A stretch of DNA of 64,000 bases from NCBI RefSeq assembly GCF_024606225.1, contig NZ_JAGRPU010000013.1:92460-156459 (forward strand), given 5' to 3'. The position numbers and the translations under genes are program-made. The DNA comes from Endozoicomonas sp. ISHI1. Lineage in GTDB: Bacteria > Pseudomonadota > Gammaproteobacteria > Pseudomonadales > Endozoicomonadaceae. Each line of letters opens with the position of its first letter. Position 1 is the first letter of the stretch. Positions 18,701-29,200 of the stretch are shown piece after piece. The notes under the pieces were generated by a model that worked only from the letters and a program-made list of their open reading frames with translations, made no database searches and was not told the DNA's origin.

Positions 18701-21700
18701 TGTTGACGGTAAGAGCCGATGACTCTGGTAGTTCCTCCAGTGATTTCCTGGCGGCCATGAGGTAAAGCCGGTAGTGCTGATTGAGGCATTGCTGTAGTCC
18801 TTCTTCGGTAAAATCACCCCCTCTGATAACAGCCCTGGCGACATTCTGTAAATCGAGACTGGTCGGCTGCAACGGCAGGTTTTTCTGTTGCAGATAAGCC
18901 CTCAAACGACAATGTTGCATAGTCAGTTGTTCAGCGATGATTTTCCCCTGTTGGGTCTCTGGCAACACTTTCCTGGCAATGGCCTGCAATTCTGACGGAC
19001 TGTACTGCCGGATGGGCAAATGACGAAAACGTCCTTTCAGCGCCGGTGATAACGGTTTTCGCCCGCTGTACTGCGGTGGGTTGATGGTGGCAAACAGGTG
19101 GAAGCCCGGGTGGGCGTCACCGGCCAGAATGTCGTTTAACTCACCTTCCAGATGCTGACTGTCGATCAAATTCATTTCTGAAATCACTACGATGCCGCCA
19201 TGTACTTTTGCCGTCTGGATCTTTTCACACACTTTGTCCCAGGAACAATCACAGGCATTCAGGGGAAAGACCTCCGGCATGTATTCTTCCTGTTGTTCAG
19301 CCTGCCATTTGATGCTTTCAATCACCAGGTTCAGCGTGGCATCCTTACCCCGTCCGGCGGGGCCTTCAATCAGCGTCGCCTGACGACCGTCGTGTTTCCT
19401 GTTGAAATGATAAGCCTGCTGACAGCGGCTTAAATCCTGTCCAAGTCGTTGCACCAGCTCATGGACTGCCGATCCGGAAGTATCAAAGTCAGGTCGGGTT
19501 TGTTCGGTGAACGTTCTGAAGGTCTGCTCTATATCCAGCTGGGTCTGGTTATGAACTTTGTTGCCCAGGGTTTTGTCCGGTTTGTAACGGGCAGCAAACC
19601 AGATTTCCAGTGCTGACAGGGCATCCTGATAAGTCTCGCTGATTTCGGGAGCCAATACATCCCGAAAACTTTGCTGGATCAAACCGTTCATTTGTCTAAG
19701 GGTAACATTGTCGTTTATGGGTTGCGCACAATCCAGATACCAACCCACCCAACTGCAGATATCCGTTAAATCCCTGGGGGTAAACTCATGTTCTGGCAAT
19801 AGTTCCTGATAATATTGCCAGAGTGTCACCACACTCTCGGAGGCACTGTGTGCAATGTTGTTTATTTTAGATCCCGGCAGGTGCCGTTGTAGCTGTTTGA
19901 CCAGGGCCGGTTCCACCACTCTGTCGCGAAGGAAAGCGCGGCCTAAGCGAGGATAATAAGCCTTGGGCAGTTTCTCTTTCAGGGCCGGGTCCAGCTGGCG
20001 CCCGGCGTAATCATCCGGATTACCGGTGAGAATCACCCGGTGTTTTGAGCTGACCTTGATGGAGTGGCCATTCACATAGATGCAGGGTTTCGGCTCCCAT
20101 AAGCCATTTAATGACGCCAGCAACCCCGTTTTGGCGAGGTTGGCTTCATCCAGAATCAGTGTTATGTATTCTCCGTCTTTGTCGTCTGGGGTATTGGCCC
20201 ATTCCATCAGCATCCGGTTTTGCAGCACCATAGAGCGGTCGCCATCGGCGTGGTCTTGCCACTGCCAGCGTTTCATCAGGGTCTGTTCGCTGTCAGAAGG
20301 TCCGAGGGAAATGACCGAAGCCTGTCCTGAAGCCTTCGCCATTCTTGCAGAAAAATAACTTTTCCCGGTACCGGTTTCCCCCTGCAGGAATATAACGGGT
20401 GAGTCCACAAGCCGGTCATGGAGTCGGGATAAGCGACGGCTTTCACGATCCCTCTGATTCATCGAGCCGTGATAAAGATCCCGGGCCAGTACCGACAATG
20501 GCTGATCAGCAGAACCGTGCCTCGTCAGTGATTGGGACAGTCGGTTTTCGATGCGTTCAATGCGTTCATCTTCAGAATTCTCCGTTACATATTCTCCCCG
20601 GGCAATGTGAAAACAATCGGTGGCCAAAGCCTGAATAGCATCGGATCGGGTCTGCCCTGGTGGCACATGGAGCAGCCATCCAGAGGTCAGCGCATCTTGC
20701 AAACGTTTAATCTGCCTTGATGGTCTGATGGCTAACCTTTTATATGGCTTTGCTGCCAGTGGATCGACTGCCAACTGATACGCCATTGCCTCTCGTTGAT
20801 GTTCAGGCGCATGAGCCACGATCATGGCACAGAGCCTGTCCAGAGATTCTTTTTCAGTTTCCCCTGAAAATGGACTTTCATAGGACAGTTGTAACGCTTC
20901 AAATTCAGTGTCCCTGAAGACAGCCGGGTCAAAGGCTCTGGCCAGTGGCCACAGGTTCTGCTTCACAAACGCTCTATCCAGCCGCAGGGCACTATTAATG
21001 ATGTCATTTAAACGATCCGGGTCTACCGAGGCAGTTTGATTCTCATCCGGTTTTTTATGGGTATCTGGCAAAAACTGCCAACAAGCCACTTTCATAAAAT
21101 CCCGCACTGACGAGGTCTGCCGGGTGCCATGGGTGATGACGCTATTGATGGCCTTGCGCCAGTGGCTGGGCAGTAGTTGTGGCGACTGGTCAACCTGCTG
21201 TGCTCGACGGGCAGCCAGTATCAGGTTATTCAACAACCCTTCGGTCCGTTCAGGCAGACGGTTACAAAGGTGGGCAGGTACGGTTTTAAAGGCTGCGTAA
21301 AGTTGCCGAAGTGCCTGTTCGGGCAGCTCAGTCCGGGGGATATCATGCTTGACCGCACTGATCTCCCAGATATCCACCTCAGGACAGGGTTTAGCCGTGG
21401 CAACCATTGAGCTGAATATCGAAGATGGGCTTTTCACAGACTCGGGCCAGAGTACGGTGACATGAGCTTGTGGGTAGGCTTGTAATTGGCCATTTACCAA
21501 CAGAGGTTGCCCGACAGCCAGAGGTTCCAGAAGCTCCTGAAGCGCTGAATTACTTTCCAGTCCCCGCAATATAACAGGCTTGCCAGAGCTTAATGCCTTC
21601 TGCAACTCACTCTGACGCCGGCCAAAATATGCCTTTTTTTCCGAGGTGATATGGATATTATCAAACAGCTGACTGAAGCTGGTCAGTTCATTGACCTGAA

Positions 21701-23156
21701 TCACCAGAGAGGCTTCCTGATGATTGATCCAATGACTGGCCTGGGCAGGTTGCCGATAAGTCACGGTATTAAAGACGCTGTGATCTCTCATTGAGTGCAC
21801 ATCGTTTTTTGTCAACCCCAGGGCTTTCGGCTGCTGTTTTGTGTGAGTCACCTGAAGTCGGGGCTCCAGGCCGGTGGTCTCGCGAATCGTCTGCATTGAA
21901 CCCAGTAAACAAAACCAGAGCGCCTCAGTGAGGGGAGACGTTACGGTGAAGACACCACCCGCCCGAACTTGTTCCAACAGACGGGTGTTAGGGACTGCAT
22001 AGCCTTCCGGGGCAATGGCAATCGGGTTCAGCCATTGGGTAATATTGCTCTGGTTAATGATGATTGGGTTTCCTGATGCTTTACCGGAGTACGACAAGCT
22101 TAGGAACATTGAATGAAGCTCGTCCTTCTCTGCCGGCATTCGATAAAACTGAACATTGTCGGATAACTGACAGATCTTCCCATTACTCTCGTAGCACTTT
22201 TGAGCGAGCATCTGTCGAATCGCCTGTTCGAATGCCAGATCTCGCCAGTTAGCCCCTCTCAGAATCACCCTTTGCCCGGCACTCAATGTTTCAAGCCTGC
22301 CGGGGATGTGCCGAATTCGCCCCTGTTTATCCATGCCGGGGCCGCCCAACAACAACTGTCGCCAGTTACTGTGCAAGTGACAGTCGATAACAACGGTATG
22401 GCCTTCGTCTGAAGCATTTTCGGCGCTGGGGAGTTCAACCAATACCGGTGGAACCTCGCTGATCTCCGTCGACGGGTTATTGCCGGTCTGTGGGTCGAAC
22501 TGCCAGGTATTTTCCGGTCGATTAATTCGCCGCCAGAAATCAGCGCCCGGCGCGTCGTCACACTGGCCAACCGATGCCAATTGTGCACGATCTGCCAACA
22601 CCAGCAATGCAACATGCTCCCCCAGGGGGCGTCTCTTCTGGCTGACTTCGTCGTACAGACAGGGGTTATCCGGGTCCAGCAGATCGTTAAATTTTGGCAG
22701 CTCCTCACTGGTGAGCTTGCGGATATCCATCACCAGGGTGAGTGGCTGTGGGCCTTCAAACAACTTGCCTGAACGCAGAACGTGGTGACCATCGTCGGAA
22801 ATGCTTAACCGGCTCACCAGATTAGCCTGTGAGAGGTCATCGGGATGAGAAATAAGGGTGACATCCCGATGTGCATCGGTGGTTTGGGCCACTAAAAGCT
22901 GTCGAACCTCATCGTCATTGGCAACAAAACGAAAATCGAAGGAACAAGAAGCCCCGGGGGACAGGAAATCTCCTGAGGATACGGTTCTCTCCTTCTCAGG
23001 CAACGTCATCGAAGGTGATGATCTATTGAGTTCGGGAGTGACATCAGGGCAGGTTTTGACATTCTTTTTTGACGATAACTCCAGCTTTGCTGCATCGGCT
23101 GGCACGCCGCTGCCAGGAACGGGTTTCTTTACTTCCCCACCAATCCGACCATCCAT
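15783..23156 (-). CDS. Giant tandem-AAA+ ATPase with transglutaminase-like domain (copy D)
   Basis: 2,457 residues from ATG at 23156, with GAGAGG six nt upstream; a TTG two codons earlier is less well placed. First P-loop at 20358-20381 (residue 926), second-module GPAGRGKD at 19341-19364 (residue 1265), transglutaminase-like C1927, H1953, D1970. Unlike the neighbours it has GIPSREI after the catalytic-site helix and an HSFAEY histidine motif, also seen in the copy at 61119-64000. The equivalent of the pseudo-P-loop is GQVSWDTT. Its leader is almost identical to that of copy E: 117 nt at 22999-23115 match 30848-30964 exactly, while later parts diverge. The tail ends in SLYESFFA rather than the usual SLDT/SLDA. 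Confidence 0.92.
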   Translation of the reverse strand: MDGRIGGEVKKPVPGSGVPADAAKLELSSKKNVKTCPDVTPELNRSSPSMTLPEKERTVSSGDFLSPGASCSFDFRFVANDDEVRQLLVAQTTDAHRDVTLISHPDDLSQANLVSRLSISDDGHHVLRSGKLFEGPQPLTLVMDIRKLTSEELPKFNDLLDPDNPCLYDEVSQKRRPLGEHVALLVLADRAQLASVGQCDDAPGADFWRRINRPENTWQFDPQTGNNPSTEISEVPPVLVELPSAENASDEGHTVVIDCHLHSNWRQLLLGGPGMDKQGRIRHIPGRLETLSAGQRVILRGANWRDLAFEQAIRQMLAQKCYESNGKICQLSDNVQFYRMPAEKDELHSMFLSLSYSGKASGNPIIINQSNITQWLNPIAIAPEGYAVPNTRLLEQVRAGGVFTVTSPLTEALWFCLLGSMQTIRETTGLEPRLQVTHTKQQPKALGLTKNDVHSMRDHSVFNTVTYRQPAQASHWINHQEASLVIQVNELTSFSQLFDNIHITSEKKAYFGRRQSELQKALSSGKPVILRGLESNSALQELLEPLAVGQPLLVNGQLQAYPQAHVTVLWPESVKSPSSIFSSMVATAKPCPEVDIWEISAVKHDIPRTELPEQALRQLYAAFKTVPAHLCNRLPERTEGLLNNLILAARRAQQVDQSPQLLPSHWRKAINSVITHGTRQTSSVRDFMKVACWQFLPDTHKKPDENQTASVDPDRLNDIINSALRLDRAFVKQNLWPLARAFDPAVFRDTEFEALQLSYESPFSGETEKESLDRLCAMIVAHAPEHQREAMAYQLAVDPLAAKPYKRLAIRPSRQIKRLQDALTSGWLLHVPPGQTRSDAIQALATDCFHIARGEYVTENSEDERIERIENRLSQSLTRHGSADQPLSVLARDLYHGSMNQRDRESRRLSRLHDRLVDSPVIFLQGETGTGKSYFSARMAKASGQASVISLGPSDSEQTLMKRWQWQDHADGDRSMVLQNRMLMEWANTPDDKDGEYITLILDEANLAKTGLLASLNGLWEPKPCIYVNGHSIKVSSKHRVILTGNPDDYAGRQLDPALKEKLPKAYYPRLGRAFLRDRVVEPALVKQLQRHLPGSKINNIAHSASESVVTLWQYYQELLPEHEFTPRDLTDICSWVGWYLDCAQPINDNVTLRQMNGLIQQSFRDVLAPEISETYQDALSALEIWFAARYKPDKTLGNKVHNQTQLDIEQTFRTFTEQTRPDFDTSGSAVHELVQRLGQDLSRCQQAYHFNRKHDGRQATLIEGPAGRGKDATLNLVIESIKWQAEQQEEYMPEVFPLNACDCSWDKVCEKIQTAKVHGGIVVISEMNLIDSQHLEGELNDILAGDAHPGFHLFATINPPQYSGRKPLSPALKGRFRHLPIRQYSPSELQAIARKVLPETQQGKIIAEQLTMQHCRLRAYLQQKNLPLQPTSLDLQNVARAVIRGGDFTEEGLQQCLNQHYRLYLMAARKSLEELPESSALTVNNGELDSGLCHWFNQTVSGIDRPWLIRRDDFNSLDEKRHKICIKADLNEEEARTEIIKRLAQGRWQASGLSLKPDQSDNILTQALYRHWQQRWFDREFGPMSVDANSVFPLTKEQEQTLKLTASQPYLQKTDQRIDAWNARDVQLWPAFWHQICHQISALENHRVDSSINKGSAAGGDNAPEPYDPEVHEKEAPALDQSTDYECREKLQLNDYKIFDTQDFSSHMYRWWAKDIYVSARGDIKQIDLSDKNIDGVETLIPAVLPRQDQPVPLASDQTLATFSWSSNNGQYALPSLRPNDYIVALRIEPDVPFTLIRNQYTGLHTLLIKEVRDNQRIHVTYVVEPREPVKKIPAKEARPEGSKHFDNRCSEGMKTVLDKLFKTFDHDDQHSPEVKMLLQSIKQPESVEQRIKAITEYCKHFSGGTQPERNKNFFAFLVTKRQGSCRHRVPVFIAFCRYFGIPSREIGNAIHSFAEYSPDGGQTWKSVDLGGAPIEKTKITSNFRPTRKVAGSSSDSKKIKALLKALLKGADLAEQQTLAKACGMSLEELNKTLEKNSALPETNLSISEMVRNLWKENNLTSFHMGTSIIEALGTKALTDLKIDFEQMSLAVNQILSDGDEYQVIKLLKSLRSKINDQAEANADKWLLSTVDILQDIDLAKPSVIRFALNAMELGWLDPVQNYQCQMMGFDKLHQLLVRLEGVCELKVKAADCLKNCYTKLFSREKNNCVWKLASRNFQKTKGSSILVTHCHDGFSQFFEDKIVNRSLQNTWTFDPEGIPNIERMLAHHPAFPKLVSGKASHRPVIILGQVSWDTTVINKKVDALLQINADYDLFLKDLLEKSFRASEQDLQLLNALIDRYEQALQRAFCHYLYEVTHSKGGCLTYCWADANIRTTGYYFTNNFGARHPSSPEQLYDMMYLIDSPSWFQECVNGAYLRQAHNATNALVLKSAELTKIAEEFLNSVNLNSLYESFFA

Positions 23157-23194
23157 CGTCAACCTCTCTCCTGTGATCTGAAGGACTGCATTTA

Positions 23195-23236
23195 AATTGT
23201 TTGCTTATATGACCTTCAGACAGGATGAAAGTTCCA
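23195..23236 (-). promoter_or_regulatory. Conserved upstream element of copy D
   Basis: Gene-direction core GGAACTTTCATCCTGTCTG then AAGGTCATATAAGC; TATAAG is the -10 candidate, about 50 nt from the ATG. The gap to copy E is only 88 bp and holds this element plus the ribosome binding site, so copies D and E may also be co-transcribed. Confidence 0.5.
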
Positions 23237-23244
23237 GTGGCGTA

Positions 23245-26200
23245 TCACTTATCCAATGAGTCAGACAATGAATTCAAATTCACGCTGCTCAAAAACTCTT
23301 CGGCAATGGTTGTCAGCTCAGCGGATTTAAGCACCAGAGCGTCACTGGCCTTAAGTGCCTGCTTTAAGTAGGTTTTCCTGAGAGAGCCCTCAAAACACCA
23401 GGATCTATTGATTTCAGACATCATGGCAGAGAGCTCTTCTGGTGAAGATGGGTCGTGAGCGCCATAGTTGTTCGAATGATGGTTAAACCCGGTGGTTGCA
23501 TTGGCCCAACAAAGCGTTAAACGACCACCCTTCGAGTGTGTCAACCCATACAGGTAATGACTGAAGGCCTGAAGAATCGCTTGTTTGCATTTGGTTTTCA
23601 AATTGCTAAAAAGGTCTCTGTCCTCGGGTGAAAGCTCACTGGCCCTCAGAATAGGTCGGTACTTTTCGTCGATAGCACGCTTTTGTTCTTCATATTCTTT
23701 TTCTTCAGCTCGAAACAGCCGATCCAGAGAAGCATCCTGGTTGTGACGTCGGTAGTAACTTCTTTTTTGACGATTGTTTTTTTTCAGATCACTGATGTGT
23801 CTGGTCAATGCATTCAGCTCCCTGTTGCGTTGATTTTCCGTCGCACGAGACTCTCTGTATCTTGCCAATAACTGCTTTAGATTCGGGCTCTTCTCGACTT
23901 TTAGTTGATACAGGGCCTCGACTTTTTTATTAATTAATGTGTTTTCCCAGAAAGGTTTACCCAAGATAATCACCGGACGGTGGTTCGCCTTGGCCGAGTT
24001 TAACTTTGCAAACGCAGGATGGCGCACCAGCATTCGTTCTATATTCGGGACGCCCTCAGGTTGGTCCGTCCAGACGTCCTTTAAAGATGGATTGGCAATG
24101 TTCTCTTCAAAGAAGGGCGAAAACCCTTCATGACAATGAGTGACGAAAAAGGCACCGACTTCTTTCTCCTGAATGACTTTATAAGCCAACCGCCATTCCT
24201 GGCTATTTTTTTCCCCGGACAGCAATGCCTGATACCACTTTTTCAGAGAATGAGCGGCTTCAACCTCCAGTTCATCGACATCTTTCAGACGCATCAATAG
24301 CTCATGGTGCTGAAGGGCATCTGCAATATAACTCTCATACATCGGCTGTGGATCCAGCCAGCCCGAAGTCAGAGCTTCATGGGCAAAGCGAATAACCGAA
24401 GGCTCGGCTAAGTTGCTGTATTTCAGAATGTACAACATTGAACTCAACCACTGCTGTGGGCTTGCTCCGCTCTGAACAACCATTTTTGAGTGCAATGACT
24501 TGAGCAGTTCAATGACCTGGTTTGCATCACTGTTGGGCAATATTTCTCTTAATGCCAACGATATCGGTTTATAGCAACATTTCACGTTGGGAGGCAGATC
24601 GCCGATCAATGTCTTTTCGTCTTCACTCAATGTTTCTATCTCCAGTAACATTGAGACACCCATGGAAAAACCGGGTAAATCCAGTCTCTGCCATAGGTTC
24701 CTTACAATTTCGAGAGTACTCAGATTGATTTTTGGCAATGCACCGTTTGTCTCCAGCGTTTTTTTCAGTCCCTCAAAACTCATGCCACAGGCTTTTGCCA
24801 GAGCTTGCTGTTGTGCTAAATCAGCCCCTTTCAGGACATCACTCAGGAGTTGTCTACTCTGCCTGGACTTAGTACCGGAAGCACTGACCTTCCTGGTGGG
24901 CTGGAAGTCAGGCAGAATTTCTGTTGCCTCGACAGGTGCCCCACCCAAATCCACTGACATCCAGGTTTGGCCTCCATCTGCGGAACACTCTGCAAAGGCG
25001 TGGGTGCGGTTAGCAATTTGCCGACATGGAATGCCAAAATAACGACAAAAAGCAATAAAAACAGGCACACGATGACGACAGCTCCCTTGTCGCTGTGTTA
25101 CCAGGAATTCAAAGAAATTTTGTGTGCGCTTTGGTCTAGCATCACCGGAAAAATGATGGCAATAGTCCTTGATCGCCTCAATGCGTTGCGTCGTGTTTTT
25201 AGCGTTTTGTATTGTCCGCAAAGGCTCCCGTACTTTCTGTGGTTGTTCGTTAATGTTGGTAAACACTTCCTTCAGTACTGTTTCCATGCCTTCGCAACAG
25301 CGGGCGTCAAAACCTGTTGATTGTGCTTGCCGGGCTCTTCCGGTACGTGTTTTTTTGCCCGGTTCCCGTTGTTCTACGACATAAGCAAAGCGAATACTCT
25401 GGTGGGGTTTGGCCCCCGGAACAGACAGTGTGTGAATTCCGGTATATCGATCTCTTAACAGGATAAATGGCAAATCGGGTTCTATACGCAGGGCCACGAT
25501 ATAGTCGTTAACCGTCAGGCTGGGCAATGCATATTGACCATCGTTCGATGTCCAGTCAAAGGTTGCCAGCGTTTGGTCACTGGTTAATGTCACGTCCTGA
25601 TCACGCCCTGGTAACCGATCAGGTATGAGGAATTCGGCCCCCTGCATGTACTTATTGCTAATATCGATCTCTTTGATATAACCCTCAGCAGACACATAAA
25701 CATCCTCTGCCCACCAACGGTAAATCCCGGGGAAATGGTCCTGCTTGTCGAAAACTATATAATCGTCAAGTTGCTGCGTCTCCTGGTTCTCATAGTCTGT
25801 TATCTGGTCCAATGCCGGAACTATTTGTCCGACATTTTCTGGAATGTATTTTTGAGGAACGTTATCACTGCCAATGGTCAACGCTTCGGTCACGGGTTGT
25901 GGCTCATGATTCGTTCTCTGATCGAACGCCGGAGCCTGTTTCTCGTGAGCTTGTGGCAGGTGTTGTTCAGCAGCGTTGTCACCGTTAACAGCTAACGCTT
26001 CATCAATATAATCGTCAACCCAATGGTTCGGCAGTGCACTTATCTGATGCCAGAACGCAGGCCACAATCGAACTGCCTTGGAGTTCCAGTCACTTATCCG
26101 CCGATCAGCCTCCAGAAGATAAGGTCGGTTAGCTGATAAATTCAGCGTTAGTCCCTGTTCTATCGTGAGGGGAAATACGCTATCAACGCCCACGCCCGTC

Positions 26201-29200
26201 TGGCCAAAATTATGATCAAACCAGCGTTGCTGCCAGTGTCGGTACAATGCCTGGGTGAGAATATCATCCGAGTGATTCGGCTTCAGGGAAAGACCGGATG
26301 CCCGCCACCGGGTTTGAGCTACCCTCTTGGTAATTTCCGTTTTGGCTTCCTCTTCACCCTGTTCAGTCTTAACACGAATTTCATGGCATTTTTCATCGAT
26401 ACTGTTGAAATCACTGCGGCGTATCAACCATGGACGATCAATGCCCGATACCGTTTGGTTGAACCATTCGCAAAGTTCAGAATCAAACGCACTCTTACTC
26501 ACGGCAACAGTCGCTGGCTCAGGCAGTTCCTCCAGTGATATTTTGGCGGCCATAAGGTAAAGCCGGTAGTGTTGATTGAGGCATTGATAAAGTCCGTTTT
26601 CGCTAAAATCGCCTCCCCGGATGACGGCTCTGGCCACATTCTGTAAATCAAGGCTGGTCGGCTGCAACGGTATTTTGTTCAGTTGCAGGTAAGCCCTTAA
26701 ACGACAATGTTGCTCAGTCAGTTGTACAGCGATGATTTTTCCCTGCAGGGTCTCTGGCAACACTTTCTCAGCAACAGTCATTAGTTCTGCCGGGTTGTAC
26801 TGGCGGATGGGTAAATGCCGGAAACGACCTTTCAGCGCCGGTGATAATGGTTTTCGCCCGCTGTACTCGGGTGGGTTAATGGTGGCAAACAGATGGAACC
26901 CCGGATGGGCGTCACCGGCCAGAATATCGTTCAACTCACCTTCCAGGTGCTGGCTGTGGATCAGATTCATTTCTGAAATAACCACGATGCCGCCATGCAC
27001 TTTTGCCGTCTGGATCTTTTCACACACTCTGTCCCAGGAACAATCACAGGCATTCAGGAGAAAGACCTCTGGCATGGATTCTCCCCGTTGCTGAGCCTGT
27101 CGTTTGACGCTTTCAATCACCAGATTCAGAGTGGCATCTTTACCCCGCCCAGCCGGACCTTCAATCAGTGTCGCCTGACGACCGTCGTGTTTTATTTTGA
27201 GATGATAAGCCTGCTGACAGCGGCTTAAATCCTGTCCCAGCCGTTGCACCAGTTCATGGACTGCTGATCCGGAGGTATCAAAGTCAGGTCGGGTTTGTTG
27301 GGTGAATTCTTTGAAGGCCTGCTGTATATGCAGCAGGGTGGTTTGGTTATGAACTTTGTTGCTCAGGCTGTTGTCCGGTTCGTAACGGGCAGCAAACCAG
27401 ATTTCCAGTGCTGACAGGGCATCCTGATGAGTCTCGCTGATTTCGGAACCCAGTACATCCCGAAAACTTTGCTGGATTAAACCGTTTATTTGCTTACCGG
27501 TAACAGTGTCGTTTACGGGTAGGGCACGATCCAGATACCAACCCACCCAACTGCAGATATCGGTTAAATCTCTGGGGGTAAACTCATGCTCCGGCAACAG
27601 TTCCTGATAATATTGCCAGAGTGTCATCACAATTTCGGTGGCACTGTGTGCAATGTCGTTTATTTGAGGTCTCGGCAGATGCCGTTGTAGCTGTTTGAAC
27701 AGAGCCGGTTCCACCACTCTGTCTCGAAGAAATGCCTGATCCAGGCGGGGGTAATATGCTCTGGGCAGTTTCTCCTTCAGCGCCGGGTCCAGTTGGCGGC
27801 CTGTGTAATGATCCGGGTTACCGGTGAGAATCACCCGATGTTTTGCGCTGACCTTGACAGGATGACCGTTCACATAGATGCAGGGTTTGGGTTCCCACAA
27901 GCCGTTCAATGATGCCAGCAATCCGGCCTGGGCCAGGTTAGCCTCATCCAGCACCAGGGTAATGTATTCTCCGTCTTTGTCGGATTCGGTATTGGCCCAT
28001 TCCATCAATGCCCGGTTTTGCTGTGCCATAGAACGGTCGCCATCGGTGTGGTGTTGCCATTGCCACCGTTTCATCAGGGTCTGTTCGCTGTCAGAAGGTC
28101 CAAGAGAAATGACTGCAGCCTGCCCTGAAGCCTTCGCCATTTTAGCGGAAAAGTAGCTTTTCCCGGTGCCGGTTTCTCCTTGCAGGAATATGACGGGAGA
28201 GTCCGTAAGTCGGTCATGGAGTCGGGACAATCGACGGCTTTCACGATCCTTCTGATGAGTCGAGCCGTGATAAAGGTCGTCAGCCAGTGCCGACAGCGGC
28301 TGGTCGGCAGAACCTTGCCATGCCAGTGATTGAGACAGTCGGTTTTTTATGTATTCTATGCGTTCTTTGTCAGGATTCTCTGAGTCAAGTTCTCTTTTGG
28401 CCATGTGATAACAATCGCTGACCAGAGCGTGAATGGTATCGAATCGGGTCTGCCCTGATGGCAAAAGTAGCTGCCAGCCAGAAGCCAGGGCATCTTGCAA
28501 ACGTTTGATCTGTCTTGCCGGTCTGATGGCTAACCGTTGATAGGGCTCCGCTGCCGCCGGATCAACTTCCAACTGACAAGCTATTGCCTCTCTTTGTTCT
28601 TCAGGAGCATGGGCGACGATCATCGCACAGAGCCTGTCCAGATATCTTTCTTCAGCCCCCGATGGCCAGGGACTTTCATAGTACAGTTGCAAACCTTCAA
28701 GTTGGGTGTCCTTAAAGATTGCCGGGTCAAAGGCTCTGGCCAGTGGCCACAGGTTCTGTTTGACAAATTCTCGATCCAGCCGTGTAGCACTGGTGATGAT
28801 GGCATTTAACCGATCCGGGTCTACCGAGGCGGTTTGATCCTCATCGGGCTTTTTATGAGCATCCGGCAATTTATGAGCATCCGGCAATAACTGCCAACAA
28901 GCCACTTTCATAAAATCTCGCACTGACGGATTCTGACGGGTGCCATGAGTGATGACGCTATTGATGGCTTTACGCCAGTGGCGAGTCAAGAGCTTTGGCG
29001 ACTGGTCAACCTGCTGTGCTCGCCGGGCAGCCAGTATCAGGTTATTCAACAACCCTTCGGTCAGTTCAGGCAGAGGACTACAAAGGTGGGTTGGTACTGT
29101 TTTAAACGCTTCGTAAAGTGAGTGAAGTGCTCGTTCTGGTAACCCAGTCCGGGGGATATCATGCTTGGCCCCATTGATCTCCCAGATATCCACCTCAGGA